DNA of 64,000 nucleotides from TA-21 sp035620895 (GTDB lineage: Archaea > Thermoproteota > Nitrososphaeria > Nitrososphaerales > Nitrososphaeraceae). The notes under the pieces are model-generated. The model saw nothing but the letters and a program-made list of their open reading frames with translations, did not search any database and had not been told where the DNA came from. Both the position numbers and the translations under genes were made by a program. Below are positions 9,336 through 18,170 of the stretch, piece after piece (within the stretch, counting starts at the first letter, position 1; each line of letters begins with the position of its first letter). The stretch lies in NCBI GenBank assembly GCA_035620895.1, contig DASPFY010000017.1, forward strand, positions 1 to 64,000. Direction: 5' to 3'.

Positions 9336-9959
9336 CTATTTTTTAGCTTTATCTAATCTTTCTGAAACATCTTGCCAGTTTATTACATTCCACCAAGCAG
9401 AAACATAGTCAGGTCTCTTGTTCTGATACTTGAGATAATAAGCATGCTCCCATACATCACATCCTAAAAGTGGTATTAAACCTTCTGTACGTGGACTAGT
9501 CTGATTCGGCATTGATTTATACTCAACTTTCTTTGTTGATGGATTATATACAAGCCATCCCCATCCACTGCCTTGAATCAACACAGTGGTAGAGGCGAAT
9601 TTCTCTTTAAAGGCAGCAAAGCTTCCAAATGATTCATTAATTGCAGATGCAATTGAGCCGCTTGGTTCACCGCCACCGTTTGATTTCATATTCTGCCAAA
9701 ATATTCGATGATTATCAAATCCTCCGCCATTAAAATTGATAGCACTTTTTTGATCCGCTGGTACTTGATCAAGGTTAGATAAAATTTCTACAATGTCCTT
9801 TCCCTGTATTTCTGCCGGACATTTTTCAAGTGCTGCATTGAGCTTGTCTGTATATGTTTGATGATGTTTGGTATGATGTATTTCCATTGTCTTTGCGTCA
9901 ATGTGTGGTTCTAATGCATCGTAACTATATGGTAACGGAGGTAATTCATATTTTCCCAT
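9336..9959 (-). CDS. sod: Superoxide dismutase (Fe/Mn family)
   Basis: 207 residues, the usual length. Converts superoxide to oxygen and hydrogen peroxide. The four metal ligands are visible: His in MEIHHTKHHQTY (about 28), His in GGFDNHRIFW (about 83), and Asp and His in LGCDVWEHAYY (about 167 and 171). The end NKRPDYVSAWWNVINW is typical. No signal peptide, so cytosolic. ATG start. The metal (Fe, Mn or either) cannot be fixed by eye. Ammonia oxidisers are aerobic, which fits. Confidence 0.96.
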   Translation of the reverse strand: MGKYELPPLPYSYDALEPHIDAKTMEIHHTKHHQTYTDKLNAALEKCPAEIQGKDIVEILSNLDQVPADQKSAINFNGGGFDNHRIFWQNMKSNGGGEPSGSIASAINESFGSFAAFKEKFASTTVLIQGSGWGWLVYNPSTKKVEYKSMPNQTSPRTEGLIPLLGCDVWEHAYYLKYQNKRPDYVSAWWNVINWQDVSERLDKAKK

Positions 9960-10155
9960 ATCTCTATTTTTTCTTTGTAATTATTAACTTTTACGTTACA
10001 AAAAATTTCTAGACTATGGTAAAAAGCTAGTCAAAAAATCTAAAATCTCTAAAATTATTTTACACCTTGTCAATATTCATATTATCAATTAATACAGGTA
10101 ACTTAAGTTGCTATATTTGTTATCTTAATTTTTGCCATTTATCTATAACTGGGTT

Positions 10156-10482
10156 CTATTCATTAGGTTCTTCTCCGCCTTCTTCCGCTGCCCCTTCTGA
10201 TTCTGATTCTGAAGGCGGTGGAGGAGGTATTGGTTCATCGTCATCTTGATTAGCTTCAGCAAGGGTCCTACTGAGAGAAGCAAAGGACGTTTCATTTTCA
10301 AAGAATGTAGTGTCTTCATCGGCTTCGTCTGATATTGAAGCATTTGACAAAGTACTATTCGACAGCGAGTCACTTGGCAATGTGTTATTTGACTGTGAAG
10401 ATGAGACTATGGCAAATGATGGAACCAAAACGACGGCCATAGCTAATGATATGATGAAGTAATTTATTCTCATATCCATCAT
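10156..10482 (-). CDS. Small secreted acidic protein, unknown
   Basis: About 108 residues from the ATG at 10482; a TTG at 10506 and an ATG at 10473 are alternatives. A signal peptide (INYFIISLAMAVVLVPSFAIVSS) precedes a Ser/Asn/Thr-rich acidic chain, a short predicted helix (FASLSRTLAEANQ), PIPPPPPSESES and a Glu-rich end. Low complexity suggests a disordered exported protein. No family recognised. Confidence 0.6.
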   Translation of the reverse strand: MMDMRINYFIISLAMAVVLVPSFAIVSSSQSNNTLPSDSLSNSTLSNASISDEADEDTTFFENETSFASLSRTLAEANQDDDEPIPPPPPSESESEGAAEEGGEEPNE

Positions 10483-10653
10483 TAATAGATCACTAGTGAT
10501 ACGCAATCTTGCAAATATAAAGTAGACTATTCGAGACTCTATTTGGCTTTATAAGCAATTTATGAGAGCGCAAAAGTCTCATCCTAACGTAATCTTAAAA
10601 ATCAGTTCATAATCTTTAATAGTTATCGAGTCCATTATTAGATAACTCATACT

Positions 10654-11622
10654 TTGGATAAAAGAACCTCAGAGAACTTACCTACAAATTCAATAACGTC
10701 AGATTTAGGAACTTCTACAGATAAAGATTCTTTTGCGGTACTTGTAAATGAGGGGTTTCGTGAGGGTCAAAGAATTGCCAAAATCTCTGTTGTAACCCTA
10801 ATCTGTATAGGAATTGCCGAATTACTCATGGGATATATCAGTGGAAGTGTAGTGGCCACAGCCGACGGTGTAGATTCAATGTCTGACGCAATGATATCTT
10901 TTATAGTATTGATAGGACTACGATTTGCACGCAGACCTGCTGACAGAAAGTTCCAATTCGGTTACCATAAAGTAGAAAGCTTGGCAGCAATGGTAGCAGC
11001 AATTGGGATGATCGTGATAGGAATATTCATTGTTTACCATTCGTATGAGGGACTTATCCATCCAGATGAAATTAAGCATCCAATACCCACTATGATAGTT
11101 CTAGCTATAGCCGGTGCCATATCCTTACACAGAGCATTTCAGATGCGACGCATTGCCAACAAATACAATTTACTTTCATTAAAAACAGATGCTAAAAATT
11201 CAATAAAGGATGGATCAGCTTCTGTACTAGGTTTCTTGAGTGTACTCCTAGCAACACAGTTTGGATTTCTACAGGCTGATGCCATAGGTGGAATGGTAAT
11301 TGCTGGATTCATATTCTCTGTGGCTTACGTTTCTTTGAAACAATCATCTTTGATACTGGTTGATGCATGGAACAACCCCGTTAGTACAGATTTTATGAAG
11401 AAATTAGTTGAGCAAAAGTTCGAAGGTGATGTCACTGTAAGGTCCATCAAATTGCGCCAAACTGGTATGATCTCAAGAGCAGAAATACATGTTGAAATGG
11501 ATGGAAAAAAACCATTGAATGAGGTCGAATTGATCTTGCTTAACACCCAAAAGGTGATCAAATCTCGCATGCCAAGTATGGACGTAGTTTTGGTTATTCC
11601 TCATGCACAGCGACGGTCATAA
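10654..11622 (+). CDS. Cation diffusion facilitator (CDF) metal transporter
   Basis: 322 residues from a TTG. Membrane antiporter that exports divalent metal in exchange for protons. Hydrophobic segments near 40-60, 72-90, 108-130, 145-160, 190-205 and 210-230 form the usual six helices. The first half of the transport site is D-S-M-S-D in helix 2 (DGVDSMSDA). In helix 5 the usual H-x-x-x-D appears as N-S-I-K-D (DAKNSIKDGSA), so a metal other than Zn is possible. A cytoplasmic C-terminal domain follows (EGDVTVRSIKLRQTG to DVVLVIPHAQRRS). Specificity uncertain. Confidence 0.9.
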   Translation: MDKRTSENLPTNSITSDLGTSTDKDSFAVLVNEGFREGQRIAKISVVTLICIGIAELLMGYISGSVVATADGVDSMSDAMISFIVLIGLRFARRPADRKFQFGYHKVESLAAMVAAIGMIVIGIFIVYHSYEGLIHPDEIKHPIPTMIVLAIAGAISLHRAFQMRRIANKYNLLSLKTDAKNSIKDGSASVLGFLSVLLATQFGFLQADAIGGMVIAGFIFSVAYVSLKQSSLILVDAWNNPVSTDFMKKLVEQKFEGDVTVRSIKLRQTGMISRAEIHVEMDGKKPLNEVELILLNTQKVIKSRMPSMDVVLVIPHAQRRS

Positions 11623-11865
11623 CCGGCTAGGCGCAGATAGAATATGAGTTATCTTAAGGTTTTTCTTCCTTTGGCATAGTTATAGTTGTTGCAAAACTAT
11701 GATTTTAGCAAAAGTCCAGTTATATTGGGTATTACATCATTTCTTCAGATTTTAACGATTTATTCTATATGACAAATCAATAAAATTACCTAATCGATCT
11801 AAGAGTAGTTAATAACATCTAGTATTCCGAAAGGTCTATACTGAACGAAGCTACTTATATAAAAA

Positions 11866-12822
11866 ATGTCAAAAAAATTTGTATTTTATTTTATACTATC
11901 TCTGGGTTTGCTTTTGGTATTATCCGGAAATATATCTAAAATTCTATCATCGCCAAGTTCTTTATCTAATTATATTTTTGATAGGAACATACCTCAAGAT
12001 GGTATCGCAGAAATAAAAATTCATGAGCCAGAAGGAATTGAGTTAGATTCTCAAGGTAATTTATACGTGAATGATATTGAACCAAACAGTATAAAGAAAT
12101 TTTCAAAAAACGGAAGTTATCTTTTAAGCTGGGGTACAACGGGCTCAGGCAATGGGCAATTCAATCATCCGCATGGCAATGAAATTGATATAGATGGTAA
12201 CGTGTATATCACAGATCAAAATAATGCTAGAGTTCAGAAATTTAGTAGCGACGGGAAATTCATAACAAAATGGGGTACTCATGGAACTGGTGATGGAGAG
12301 TTTCTCCATCCACATGGTATAGCCGTCGACTCAAAAGGATACGTTTTTGTAAGTGACAGAGATGGGGCAAATATACAGAAATTCACAAGCAATGGTACAT
12401 TTATAACAAAATGGGGATCGGAGGGCTCAGGCAATGGGCAATTCATTCAACCTTGGGATGTAGCTGTTGATTCAAATGACCTCGTATATGTACCAGATTA
12501 TGGAAATAACCGAATTCAGATCTTTACTAATAATGGTACTTTTGTAAGGACCTGGGGTACTCTGGGTACCGAAGATGGGCAATTAAATAAGCCTGCAGTT
12601 ATTGCATTTGGTCCTAATGATCTTTTGTACCTGACAGATTCCGGAAATCACCGTGTGCAGGTTTTTGATAAGGACGGTACCTTTATAACTAAATGGGGAA
12701 GTGAAGGTGATGGTAAGGGTCAGTTTTCAGCGCCAGAAAGTATTGACATAGATTCTGCTGGGCAGGTCTATGTTGCAGATACAACTAACAATAACATTCA
12801 GGTGTTTGTTCCTCGTAATTGA
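11866..12822 (+). CDS. Secreted NHL-repeat beta-propeller protein
   Basis: 318 residues; ATG start. N-terminal signal or anchor (FVFYFILSLGLLLVLSG). Six repeats of the type TKWGTHGTGDGEFLHPHGIAVDS...VFVSDRDGANIQKF build a propeller much like that at 4304. Likely extracellular and involved in binding; no catalytic motif. Single gene, preceded by about 240 bases without a gene and followed by a region leading to tRNA-Pro. Confidence 0.88.
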   Translation: MSKKFVFYFILSLGLLLVLSGNISKILSSPSSLSNYIFDRNIPQDGIAEIKIHEPEGIELDSQGNLYVNDIEPNSIKKFSKNGSYLLSWGTTGSGNGQFNHPHGNEIDIDGNVYITDQNNARVQKFSSDGKFITKWGTHGTGDGEFLHPHGIAVDSKGYVFVSDRDGANIQKFTSNGTFITKWGSEGSGNGQFIQPWDVAVDSNDLVYVPDYGNNRIQIFTNNGTFVRTWGTLGTEDGQLNKPAVIAFGPNDLLYLTDSGNHRVQVFDKDGTFITKWGSEGDGKGQFSAPESIDIDSAGQVYVADTTNNNIQVFVPRN

Positions 12823-12876
12823 TAACATGAGATGCAATCGTCGCACTTCCTTTCCTTTTGAAATTTTAAGAATTTA

Positions 12877-13083
12877 TCATGCAAATAAAGACCCAATTTG
12901 GAATTCTGGTTCCTTTTTGTGCAAAGAAATTCCACCTTTCCTCCATTGTCCTATCTGGTAGTTAATCAGCATGATTAAAGAAAACTCGATCACTAAAGGT
13001 AAATAGTCTCTTGTAACTTCTGATCTTGTAGCACGTACCAATAATGAGTATGCGTCATAATTATCAATCTTTTCTATTTGCAT
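12877..13083 (-). CDS. Possible small protein, unknown
   Basis: 68 residues starting MQIEKIDNYDAYSLLVRATRSEVTRDY. It lies just downstream of tRNA-Pro on the same strand, in an otherwise empty gap (12823-13131). The amino-acid make-up of the first half is gene-like, while the C-terminal third is less convincing. No family recognised. It may be a real small gene, a truncated one, or chance. Confidence 0.3.
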   Translation of the reverse strand: MQIEKIDNYDAYSLLVRATRSEVTRDYLPLVIEFSLIMLINYQIGQWRKGGISLHKKEPEFQIGSLFA

Positions 13084-13131
13084 TTGTTTCCCTTTTCTCT
13101 CCAGAATCCAATTAGAGAGCTAATATCACAA

Positions 13132-13242
13132 TGGGGCCAGTGGGATTTGAACCCACGACCGCCAGCGCCCCAGGCCTATACCTCAAGGAATGATACTAAA
13201 TCAACTGAGTTGGTATCCTTGACCAAGCTAGACGATGGCCCC
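13132..13242 (-). tRNA. tRNA-Pro (anticodon GGG) with a 35-base intron at position 29/30
   Basis: Read on the minus strand, acceptor halves GGGGCCA and TGGCCCC pair, followed by discriminator A. T-arm is GTGGG-TTCAAAT-CCCAC. The anticodon loop CTGGGGC closes only when the 35 bases at 13176-13210 are removed, joining CCA to GC so that CCAGC pairs with GCTGG. A bulge-helix-bulge supports the cut: central helix ATAC/GTAT, bulges CAA and AGG, each cut after its second base, inner helix CTCA/TGAG. Mature length 76. The intron lies inside the anticodon stem, not at the canonical 37/38. CCA is not encoded. Confidence 0.93.
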
Positions 13243-13430
13243 TACGACTTAGACAAAGAGAGTGCTTTTTAAATGTAGTATTTGTTATTATCAAAATCAA
13301 TTCAATGGGAAAAAAAATTGTTTCGGACCTAGTTCACATGAAAAGTTGCTATTTTTCAATTCCTACTCCATCATGAAATGAACAATTTAAATTCAATTAA
13401 TTCAGTTATTCTAATACTGCACAAGCAAAA

Positions 13431-14174
13431 ATGGATTACTCTAATTATCTCTCCATATTATATGATTATGAAAAAAAAGAAGTAGGTAGCGAAGAAAAGT
13501 CAATTTTATTTAAAGTCATAAACAGTGTCGATCTTTCAGCACAAATAGGCTCATACCTGAAACTAAGAGACAAGGATCAAATCAGTGATACGTCAGCAAT
13601 GTCAAAATTACTGGCACTCAAACTTCTTTCTGAAAAAAAGGGACTGATATTAAGAGGAATGAGAAAATACCAATTGACCAGTGCTGGTTTATTTTATGTA
13701 CTCTCTGAAACCAGAACTTATCCTCCAAGTCTTTTAAAAAAGTATAACAATGACCCAATTCTCTTGGCGCTTTTGTATCAGTATTTTGAAGTAGATACAA
13801 TAGCCTCAAGTACCGGACGATTTTATTCACTCATCACTCAATATCTAAGACAGTGTTGCAGGATTACTCTGAACTGGTTAGAAGACACACAGAACTCTAA
13901 TGAGGAACATAAAAACAAACTGATGAACCATCTAAAGTTTGAACTAGAATTAAATGCAAAATTACTGACATTTAGGATTATGACCATGTACTCCGATTCA
14001 AACATCCTCTCTCTTAGTCCAAAATCAGAATCCGGTGACTCGGATGTTGCATATTATGAGCTAGAAAGCAATATGAAGGAGATTCTTGCTAAAGACAAAA
14101 AATTCATCGAACTCTTACATAAAACAAACGCAGACTTTAAGAACGGCTTTAAAGAATTCACTCATTCTGATTAG
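13431..14174 (+). CDS. Predicted winged-helix-containing protein, unknown role
   Basis: 247 residues from an ATG. The N-terminal 100 residues look like a winged helix: helices in DLSAQIGSYLKLRDK and SAMSKLLALKLLSEKKGLI, then a wing-like RKYQLTSAGLFYVLS. The rest is helical and ends with a charged segment. No signal peptide. A DNA-binding role is inferred only from the fold pattern. It is convergent with the HtrA gene, 54 bases away. Confidence 0.65.
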   Translation: MDYSNYLSILYDYEKKEVGSEEKSILFKVINSVDLSAQIGSYLKLRDKDQISDTSAMSKLLALKLLSEKKGLILRGMRKYQLTSAGLFYVLSETRTYPPSLLKKYNNDPILLALLYQYFEVDTIASSTGRFYSLITQYLRQCCRITLNWLEDTQNSNEEHKNKLMNHLKFELELNAKLLTFRIMTMYSDSNILSLSPKSESGDSDVAYYELESNMKEILAKDKKFIELLHKTNADFKNGFKEFTHSD

Positions 14175-14228
14175 TGTCCATGTCTCATGTACATGTCCAT
14201 GAACTTGGAATTGCACTTCTAATCATTA

Positions 14229-15806
14229 CTATCTTTGATCCATTGGCCTTGCTTCTAGAGTAACTTCAATTTCCTGCGGCTTACCATCTCTAAGGACACC
14301 AAGACTGATTGTGTCACCCTCAATTTTATTATTTGAGATGTATGTTGCCATATCTCTCAAATTTTCTATGGTTTGGTTATCAGCAGTACTAATGATATCT
14401 CCGCCCAATTCTATTTGAGTTCCATTGATATCAGTGATCCTATAGCCACCCTCAAGCCCAGCCTTGTCTGCAGGTCCATCGGAAATTACTGAGACTACTA
14501 AAATACCGGAACTTTGATTAACCATCAGTTCTGAAGCAATCTCCGCATCCATGTCAATACCATCAATGCCCAACCATAAAGGTTCTGTATCGAGTCGTAG
14601 TGGTCTTTCAGCCAAAACAACATTTATTGTTTCGAGTTTACCATCTCTTATTACAGTCAAATTGACACTTTGTCCAACCTTCTTTTGTTGTTCCAGATAT
14701 ACTAATATATCATCAATTTTAGAAACATTTTGATTATCAATTTTTACAATGACATCTCCAAATAAATTAGTCTGTCTTCCGTTAATTTCTACCATTTTAT
14801 CTCCACCTTGAATTCCAGCCTTAGATGCTGGTCCCCCAGGACTAGTATCTATTACAAGAAATCCTTTCGTTGTATTTAATTTCATAACCGAGGCAATCTG
14901 TTCATTGAGGTCCACTCCTGAGATTCCAATCCATGGATGTTTGTAGGAATGTTCTGATATCAAAACTGGTACCACTCTTTGAATGGTACTTGCCGGTATG
15001 GCAAATCCCACACCGGTATATGCGCCTGTTAATGAAAAAATAGCGCTGTTAATCCCAATCGCTTGGCCCTTCAAATTGAGCAATGGTCCTCCAGAGTTTC
15101 CTGGGTTAATGGCCGCATCGGTCTGAATTATCTCGGGTATAGAAAATGAGGTCGGCGGAACCAGTCTGTTCTCTTCATCAGGCATTAATTCCGGACCTGG
15201 CGGACGTTCTTCTGGATTCTGCGATGGAATGACTCTTCCTAGTCCGCTAACTATTCCCTCTGTCATAGAACCAGAAAGCCCAAATGGGTTACCTATGGCA
15301 ATTACATGTTCTCCGATTTTTACATCCGAAGAATTACTCAGTACCAGAGGAATCATTGATTGATTTTGTGGATTTTCTATTTGCAAAACAGCAAGATCAG
15401 AAAAGGGGTCGCTACCTACAATTTTTGCCTTGAAGGACCTATCATCAAGAAAAGTGACAGTAACATTGTTTGTACTAGTATTATTTGTATTAGTATCATT
15501 AAACGATCTATTACGAACTACATGGTCATTTGTAATAATATGACCAGATGTGTCAAAAATAAAACCTGAACCCAATGCGGAAGAACGAGGATCTTCACCG
15601 GAGACAGTAATCTGTACAACAGAATTCTTTACCCTGTCAAATAATTTGGGCAAAAGAGTATCGTCGACAGCTGTTGTCTGTGCATAAGAATTTACAGTAA
15701 TCAAGCTAAAAATAAACAAAAATGAGACCGGAATTAGAACATATAATCGAAAATATCTGACACTAGTTAAATGGTCCATTGTAAAATGCTCTATATAATG
15801 GTTCAC
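14229..15806 (-). CDS. htrA: HtrA/DegP-like secreted serine protease with two PDZ domains
   Basis: 525 residues. A signal or anchor segment (YVLIPVSFLFIFSLITVNSYAQ, about 22-43) places it outside the membrane. The trypsin-like domain (about 50-290) has the full triad: His95 in TNDHVV, Asp137 in DPFSDLAVL, and Ser238 in NPGNSGGPL. Two PDZ domains follow (about 295-395 and 410-515), each with a GIDGIDM/GISGVDL opening and a GG(D/Y)xxxxINGxQ segment. The family degrades or chaperones misfolded exported proteins. A TATA-like box centred 26 bases upstream supports the GTG at 15806; an ATG at 15779 is the alternative. Confidence 0.92.
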   Translation of the reverse strand: MNHYIEHFTMDHLTSVRYFRLYVLIPVSFLFIFSLITVNSYAQTTAVDDTLLPKLFDRVKNSVVQITVSGEDPRSSALGSGFIFDTSGHIITNDHVVRNRSFNDTNTNNTSTNNVTVTFLDDRSFKAKIVGSDPFSDLAVLQIENPQNQSMIPLVLSNSSDVKIGEHVIAIGNPFGLSGSMTEGIVSGLGRVIPSQNPEERPPGPELMPDEENRLVPPTSFSIPEIIQTDAAINPGNSGGPLLNLKGQAIGINSAIFSLTGAYTGVGFAIPASTIQRVVPVLISEHSYKHPWIGISGVDLNEQIASVMKLNTTKGFLVIDTSPGGPASKAGIQGGDKMVEINGRQTNLFGDVIVKIDNQNVSKIDDILVYLEQQKKVGQSVNLTVIRDGKLETINVVLAERPLRLDTEPLWLGIDGIDMDAEIASELMVNQSSGILVVSVISDGPADKAGLEGGYRITDINGTQIELGGDIISTADNQTIENLRDMATYISNNKIEGDTISLGVLRDGKPQEIEVTLEARPMDQR

Positions 15807-15826
15807 ATGAATTCTACTCTAAAAAG

Positions 15827-15837
15827 TTAATTTATAT
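15827..15837 (-). promoter_or_regulatory. TATA-like promoter for htrA
   Basis: On the minus strand ATATAAATTAA is centred about 26 bases before the GTG at 15806, the expected archaeal distance for a leaderless start. Confidence 0.45.
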
Positions 15838-16065
15838 CTATTGTTTTAAGAATTCTGGAAGTTTTGATGCACATTTTGGCTACAAATCCTTTATTTCTTA
15901 ATTAATAATTTAAATACTTTCTACAAGTTGAGAAGAGTCTTCTTATTCATCTTTTCTTTTACTTAATTTTCTTCTAAAAAAGTACCTGTAATTTTATATT
16001 AAGAATGTTGGTTACCACATATAAGTAATAATTGGATTAGCAAATGCAATAGGTACAGAAAATAG

Positions 16066-16257
16066 ATGGAAAGAGAAGTAGAGAGAATTGTTAAATATTT
16101 GGTTGAAGAGAGAGCTGTTCTTAAGTTGCTGCGTATACTTGAGAGGCAGGACAACCATAATTATTCTAGGCTCAATGAGGAAGATAACGGCTCATCCTAT
16201 TATTCTAGAAAATATAAAACCTGGGTATTACACAACAACTGTTTTCAATTAAATTAA
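16066..16257 (+). CDS. Possible small helical protein, unknown
   Basis: 63 residues from an ATG. The first half is helical and charged (MEREVERIVKYLVEERAVLK), and the second half is less gene-like. It contains LNEEDNGSSY, whose DNA (about 16171-16196) closely matches the start of the PEP carboxykinase gene (MNEEDNGHPKSY), so a short duplication is likely. It may be a small regulator or a decayed copy of something. No family recognised. Confidence 0.4.
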   Translation: MEREVERIVKYLVEERAVLKLLRILERQDNHNYSRLNEEDNGSSYYSRKYKTWVLHNNCFQLN

Positions 16258-16427
16258 TAATTTACAATATATTGAGGGCTACTTTTTACCTTTATTGGTT
16301 TTAGCTAGATAGAGGGCATGATCTGAATTTGTGAATGGATTTCAATCACGATTATTTCATAAAGTTTAAACGATATGGCGGTCAATTAGAAATATCGTCT
16401 ATTTGAGGAGATAGATGTAACAACCGT

Positions 16428-16466
16428 ATTGATTGGTGTAGAGTCACGTGATTCACACCAATCAAT
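16428..16466. promoter_or_regulatory. 39-base palindrome upstream of pckA
   Basis: Arms ATTGATTGGTGT and ACACCAATCAAT are perfectly complementary over 12 bases. The centre carries TCACGTGA, itself a palindrome around CACGTG, and the bases between are partly symmetric. It ends 91 bases before the pckA start. Double symmetry suggests a binding site for a dimeric or tetrameric regulator; a hairpin in RNA is the alternative. The rest of 16258-16557 holds no gene. Confidence 0.6.
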
Positions 16467-16517
16467 ATTTACTTTGATTTTTACTTTATTTATTGAACAA
16501 GCAGATATTATAACATG

Positions 16518-16531
16518 AAATAAATTAAATA
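16518..16531 (+). promoter_or_regulatory. TATA-like element of pckA
   Basis: AAATAAATTAAATA lies 27 to 40 bases before the ATG at 16558. It is the best TATA-like sequence downstream of the palindrome. Confidence 0.3.
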
Positions 16532-16557
16532 CCCATTATGGACCTAACATCGTATCA

Positions 16558-18159
16558 ATGAATGAGGAAGATAATGGTCATCCAAAGAGCTATCTTCTGC
16601 AACTTGAGAAGATGAATATTAATTTTGGAAAAATTGAGCGAAACCTGCCAATTGCGACTCTCATTGAAATTGCAATTCAAAGAAACGAAGGACTATTATC
16701 AAATTCTGGTGCATTATCGGTAAAGACTGGTAAATTTACAGGTCGCTCACCTGATGATAAATTCATTGTAGATGATGAAATAACACATGACCTTATCGAC
16801 TGGGGTAAAGTGAATCATCCCATACCTACAGAAAAGTTTGATCAGATCTTTGAAAGGATGAAACAACACGTATCTGGTAAGGACTTTTATATCTTTGATG
16901 GATTTGTGGGAGCAGATCCGGACAATCGCCTGCCAATAAGGGTTTTTACCGATAATGCCTGGCATAATATTTTTGCATCCCAGATATTTATTCGCCCAAC
17001 TTCTGAGGATCTTAATAATCATAAACCTGAATTCACTCTATTCTTTGTTAATGATTTTGCGTCTCTTCCTGAAATTGATGGGACCAAAAGCGGCACATTC
17101 ATAATCATTAATTTTTCCAAGAGAATGATCCTAATAGGTTACACCTCTTATGCTGGGGAAATAAAGAAGGCAATGTTCTCTGTGATGAATTTTCTGCTTC
17201 CTCAGAGGGGTATATTTCCCATGCATTGTTCTGCCAATATGGGAAGGAATGGGGAAACCGCCTTATTTTTTGGATTATCAGGGACAGGAAAAACAACATT
17301 ATCTGCAGATCCAGATCGGCGCCTAATAGGGGATGACGAGCATGGATGGTCTGATAAAGGGATTTTTAATTTCGAAGGTGGATGTTATGCAAAGTGTATA
17401 AATCTCAACAAAGAAGATGAACCGCAAATTTGGAATGCAATAAAATTTGGTTCTGTAATGGAGAACGTAATTGTGGATGAACATACACGGGAACCAAATT
17501 TTGAGGACAGCTTTCTAACAGAGAACACCCGAGTGGTTTATCCATTAGACTTTATCCCAGGGGCAGTAATTCCATCAATGGCCACTCATCCCAAAGTCAT
17601 GATCTTTTTAACTGCGGACGCATTTGGCGTCATGCCACCAATAGCGAGACTAACAAAGGAAGGAGCCATGTATCATTTTATTTCTGGTTATACCAGTAAG
17701 CTAGCAGGTACAGAAAGAGGTATTACTGAACCTAAAGAGACATTTTCCCAATGTTTTGGAGCACCCTTTATGTCATTACACCCAATTCGATATGCAAGAA
17801 TGCTTGCAGAAAAGATTTCAAAACACAACACAAATGTATATCTAATAAACACTGGCTGGACTGGAGGACCATATGGAATCGGTAAGAGAATGGATCTAAA
17901 ATATACTAGAGCAATGGTATCCGCATCTATTAACGGTGATCTTGAAAGGATAAAATATAAACACGACAATATATTCAATCTAGAAATTCCATTTTCATGT
18001 CCTCAAGTCCCATCAGAAATTTTAGATCCAAGTTTTTCGTGGTCTAACAGAGATCAATATGTTATTGCAGCGAAAAGATTAGCACATTTATTTATAGAAA
18101 ATTTCAAGAGATTCGGTAAAGAAAGCGAATACTTGACTAAATTTGGGCCCCAAATTTAG
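16558..18159 (+). CDS. pckA: Phosphoenolpyruvate carboxykinase (ATP)
   Basis: 533 residues, full length for the ATP-dependent family. Converts oxaloacetate and ATP to PEP, CO2 and ADP, the entry step of gluconeogenesis. Seen: substrate motif TGKFTGRSPDDKFIVDD (about 57), P-loop GLSGTGKTTLSADP (about 239-252), metal-binding LIGDDEHGW (about 257), and adenine/PEP region NTGWTGGPYGIGKRM (about 430). Cytosolic. ATG start. In an autotroph fixing carbon by the hydroxypropionate/hydroxybutyrate cycle it would link C4 acids to sugars (established pathway; its use here is inferred). The palindrome upstream suggests specific regulation. Confidence 0.97.
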   Translation: MNEEDNGHPKSYLLQLEKMNINFGKIERNLPIATLIEIAIQRNEGLLSNSGALSVKTGKFTGRSPDDKFIVDDEITHDLIDWGKVNHPIPTEKFDQIFERMKQHVSGKDFYIFDGFVGADPDNRLPIRVFTDNAWHNIFASQIFIRPTSEDLNNHKPEFTLFFVNDFASLPEIDGTKSGTFIIINFSKRMILIGYTSYAGEIKKAMFSVMNFLLPQRGIFPMHCSANMGRNGETALFFGLSGTGKTTLSADPDRRLIGDDEHGWSDKGIFNFEGGCYAKCINLNKEDEPQIWNAIKFGSVMENVIVDEHTREPNFEDSFLTENTRVVYPLDFIPGAVIPSMATHPKVMIFLTADAFGVMPPIARLTKEGAMYHFISGYTSKLAGTERGITEPKETFSQCFGAPFMSLHPIRYARMLAEKISKHNTNVYLINTGWTGGPYGIGKRMDLKYTRAMVSASINGDLERIKYKHDNIFNLEIPFSCPQVPSEILDPSFSWSNRDQYVIAAKRLAHLFIENFKRFGKESEYLTKFGPQI

Positions 18160-18170
18160 ATTTAAAGTGG

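Noticed and set aside
13078..13272. Plus-strand frame across the tRNA-Pro
   Set aside because: It overlaps a well-supported tRNA gene on the other strand and has no protein features.
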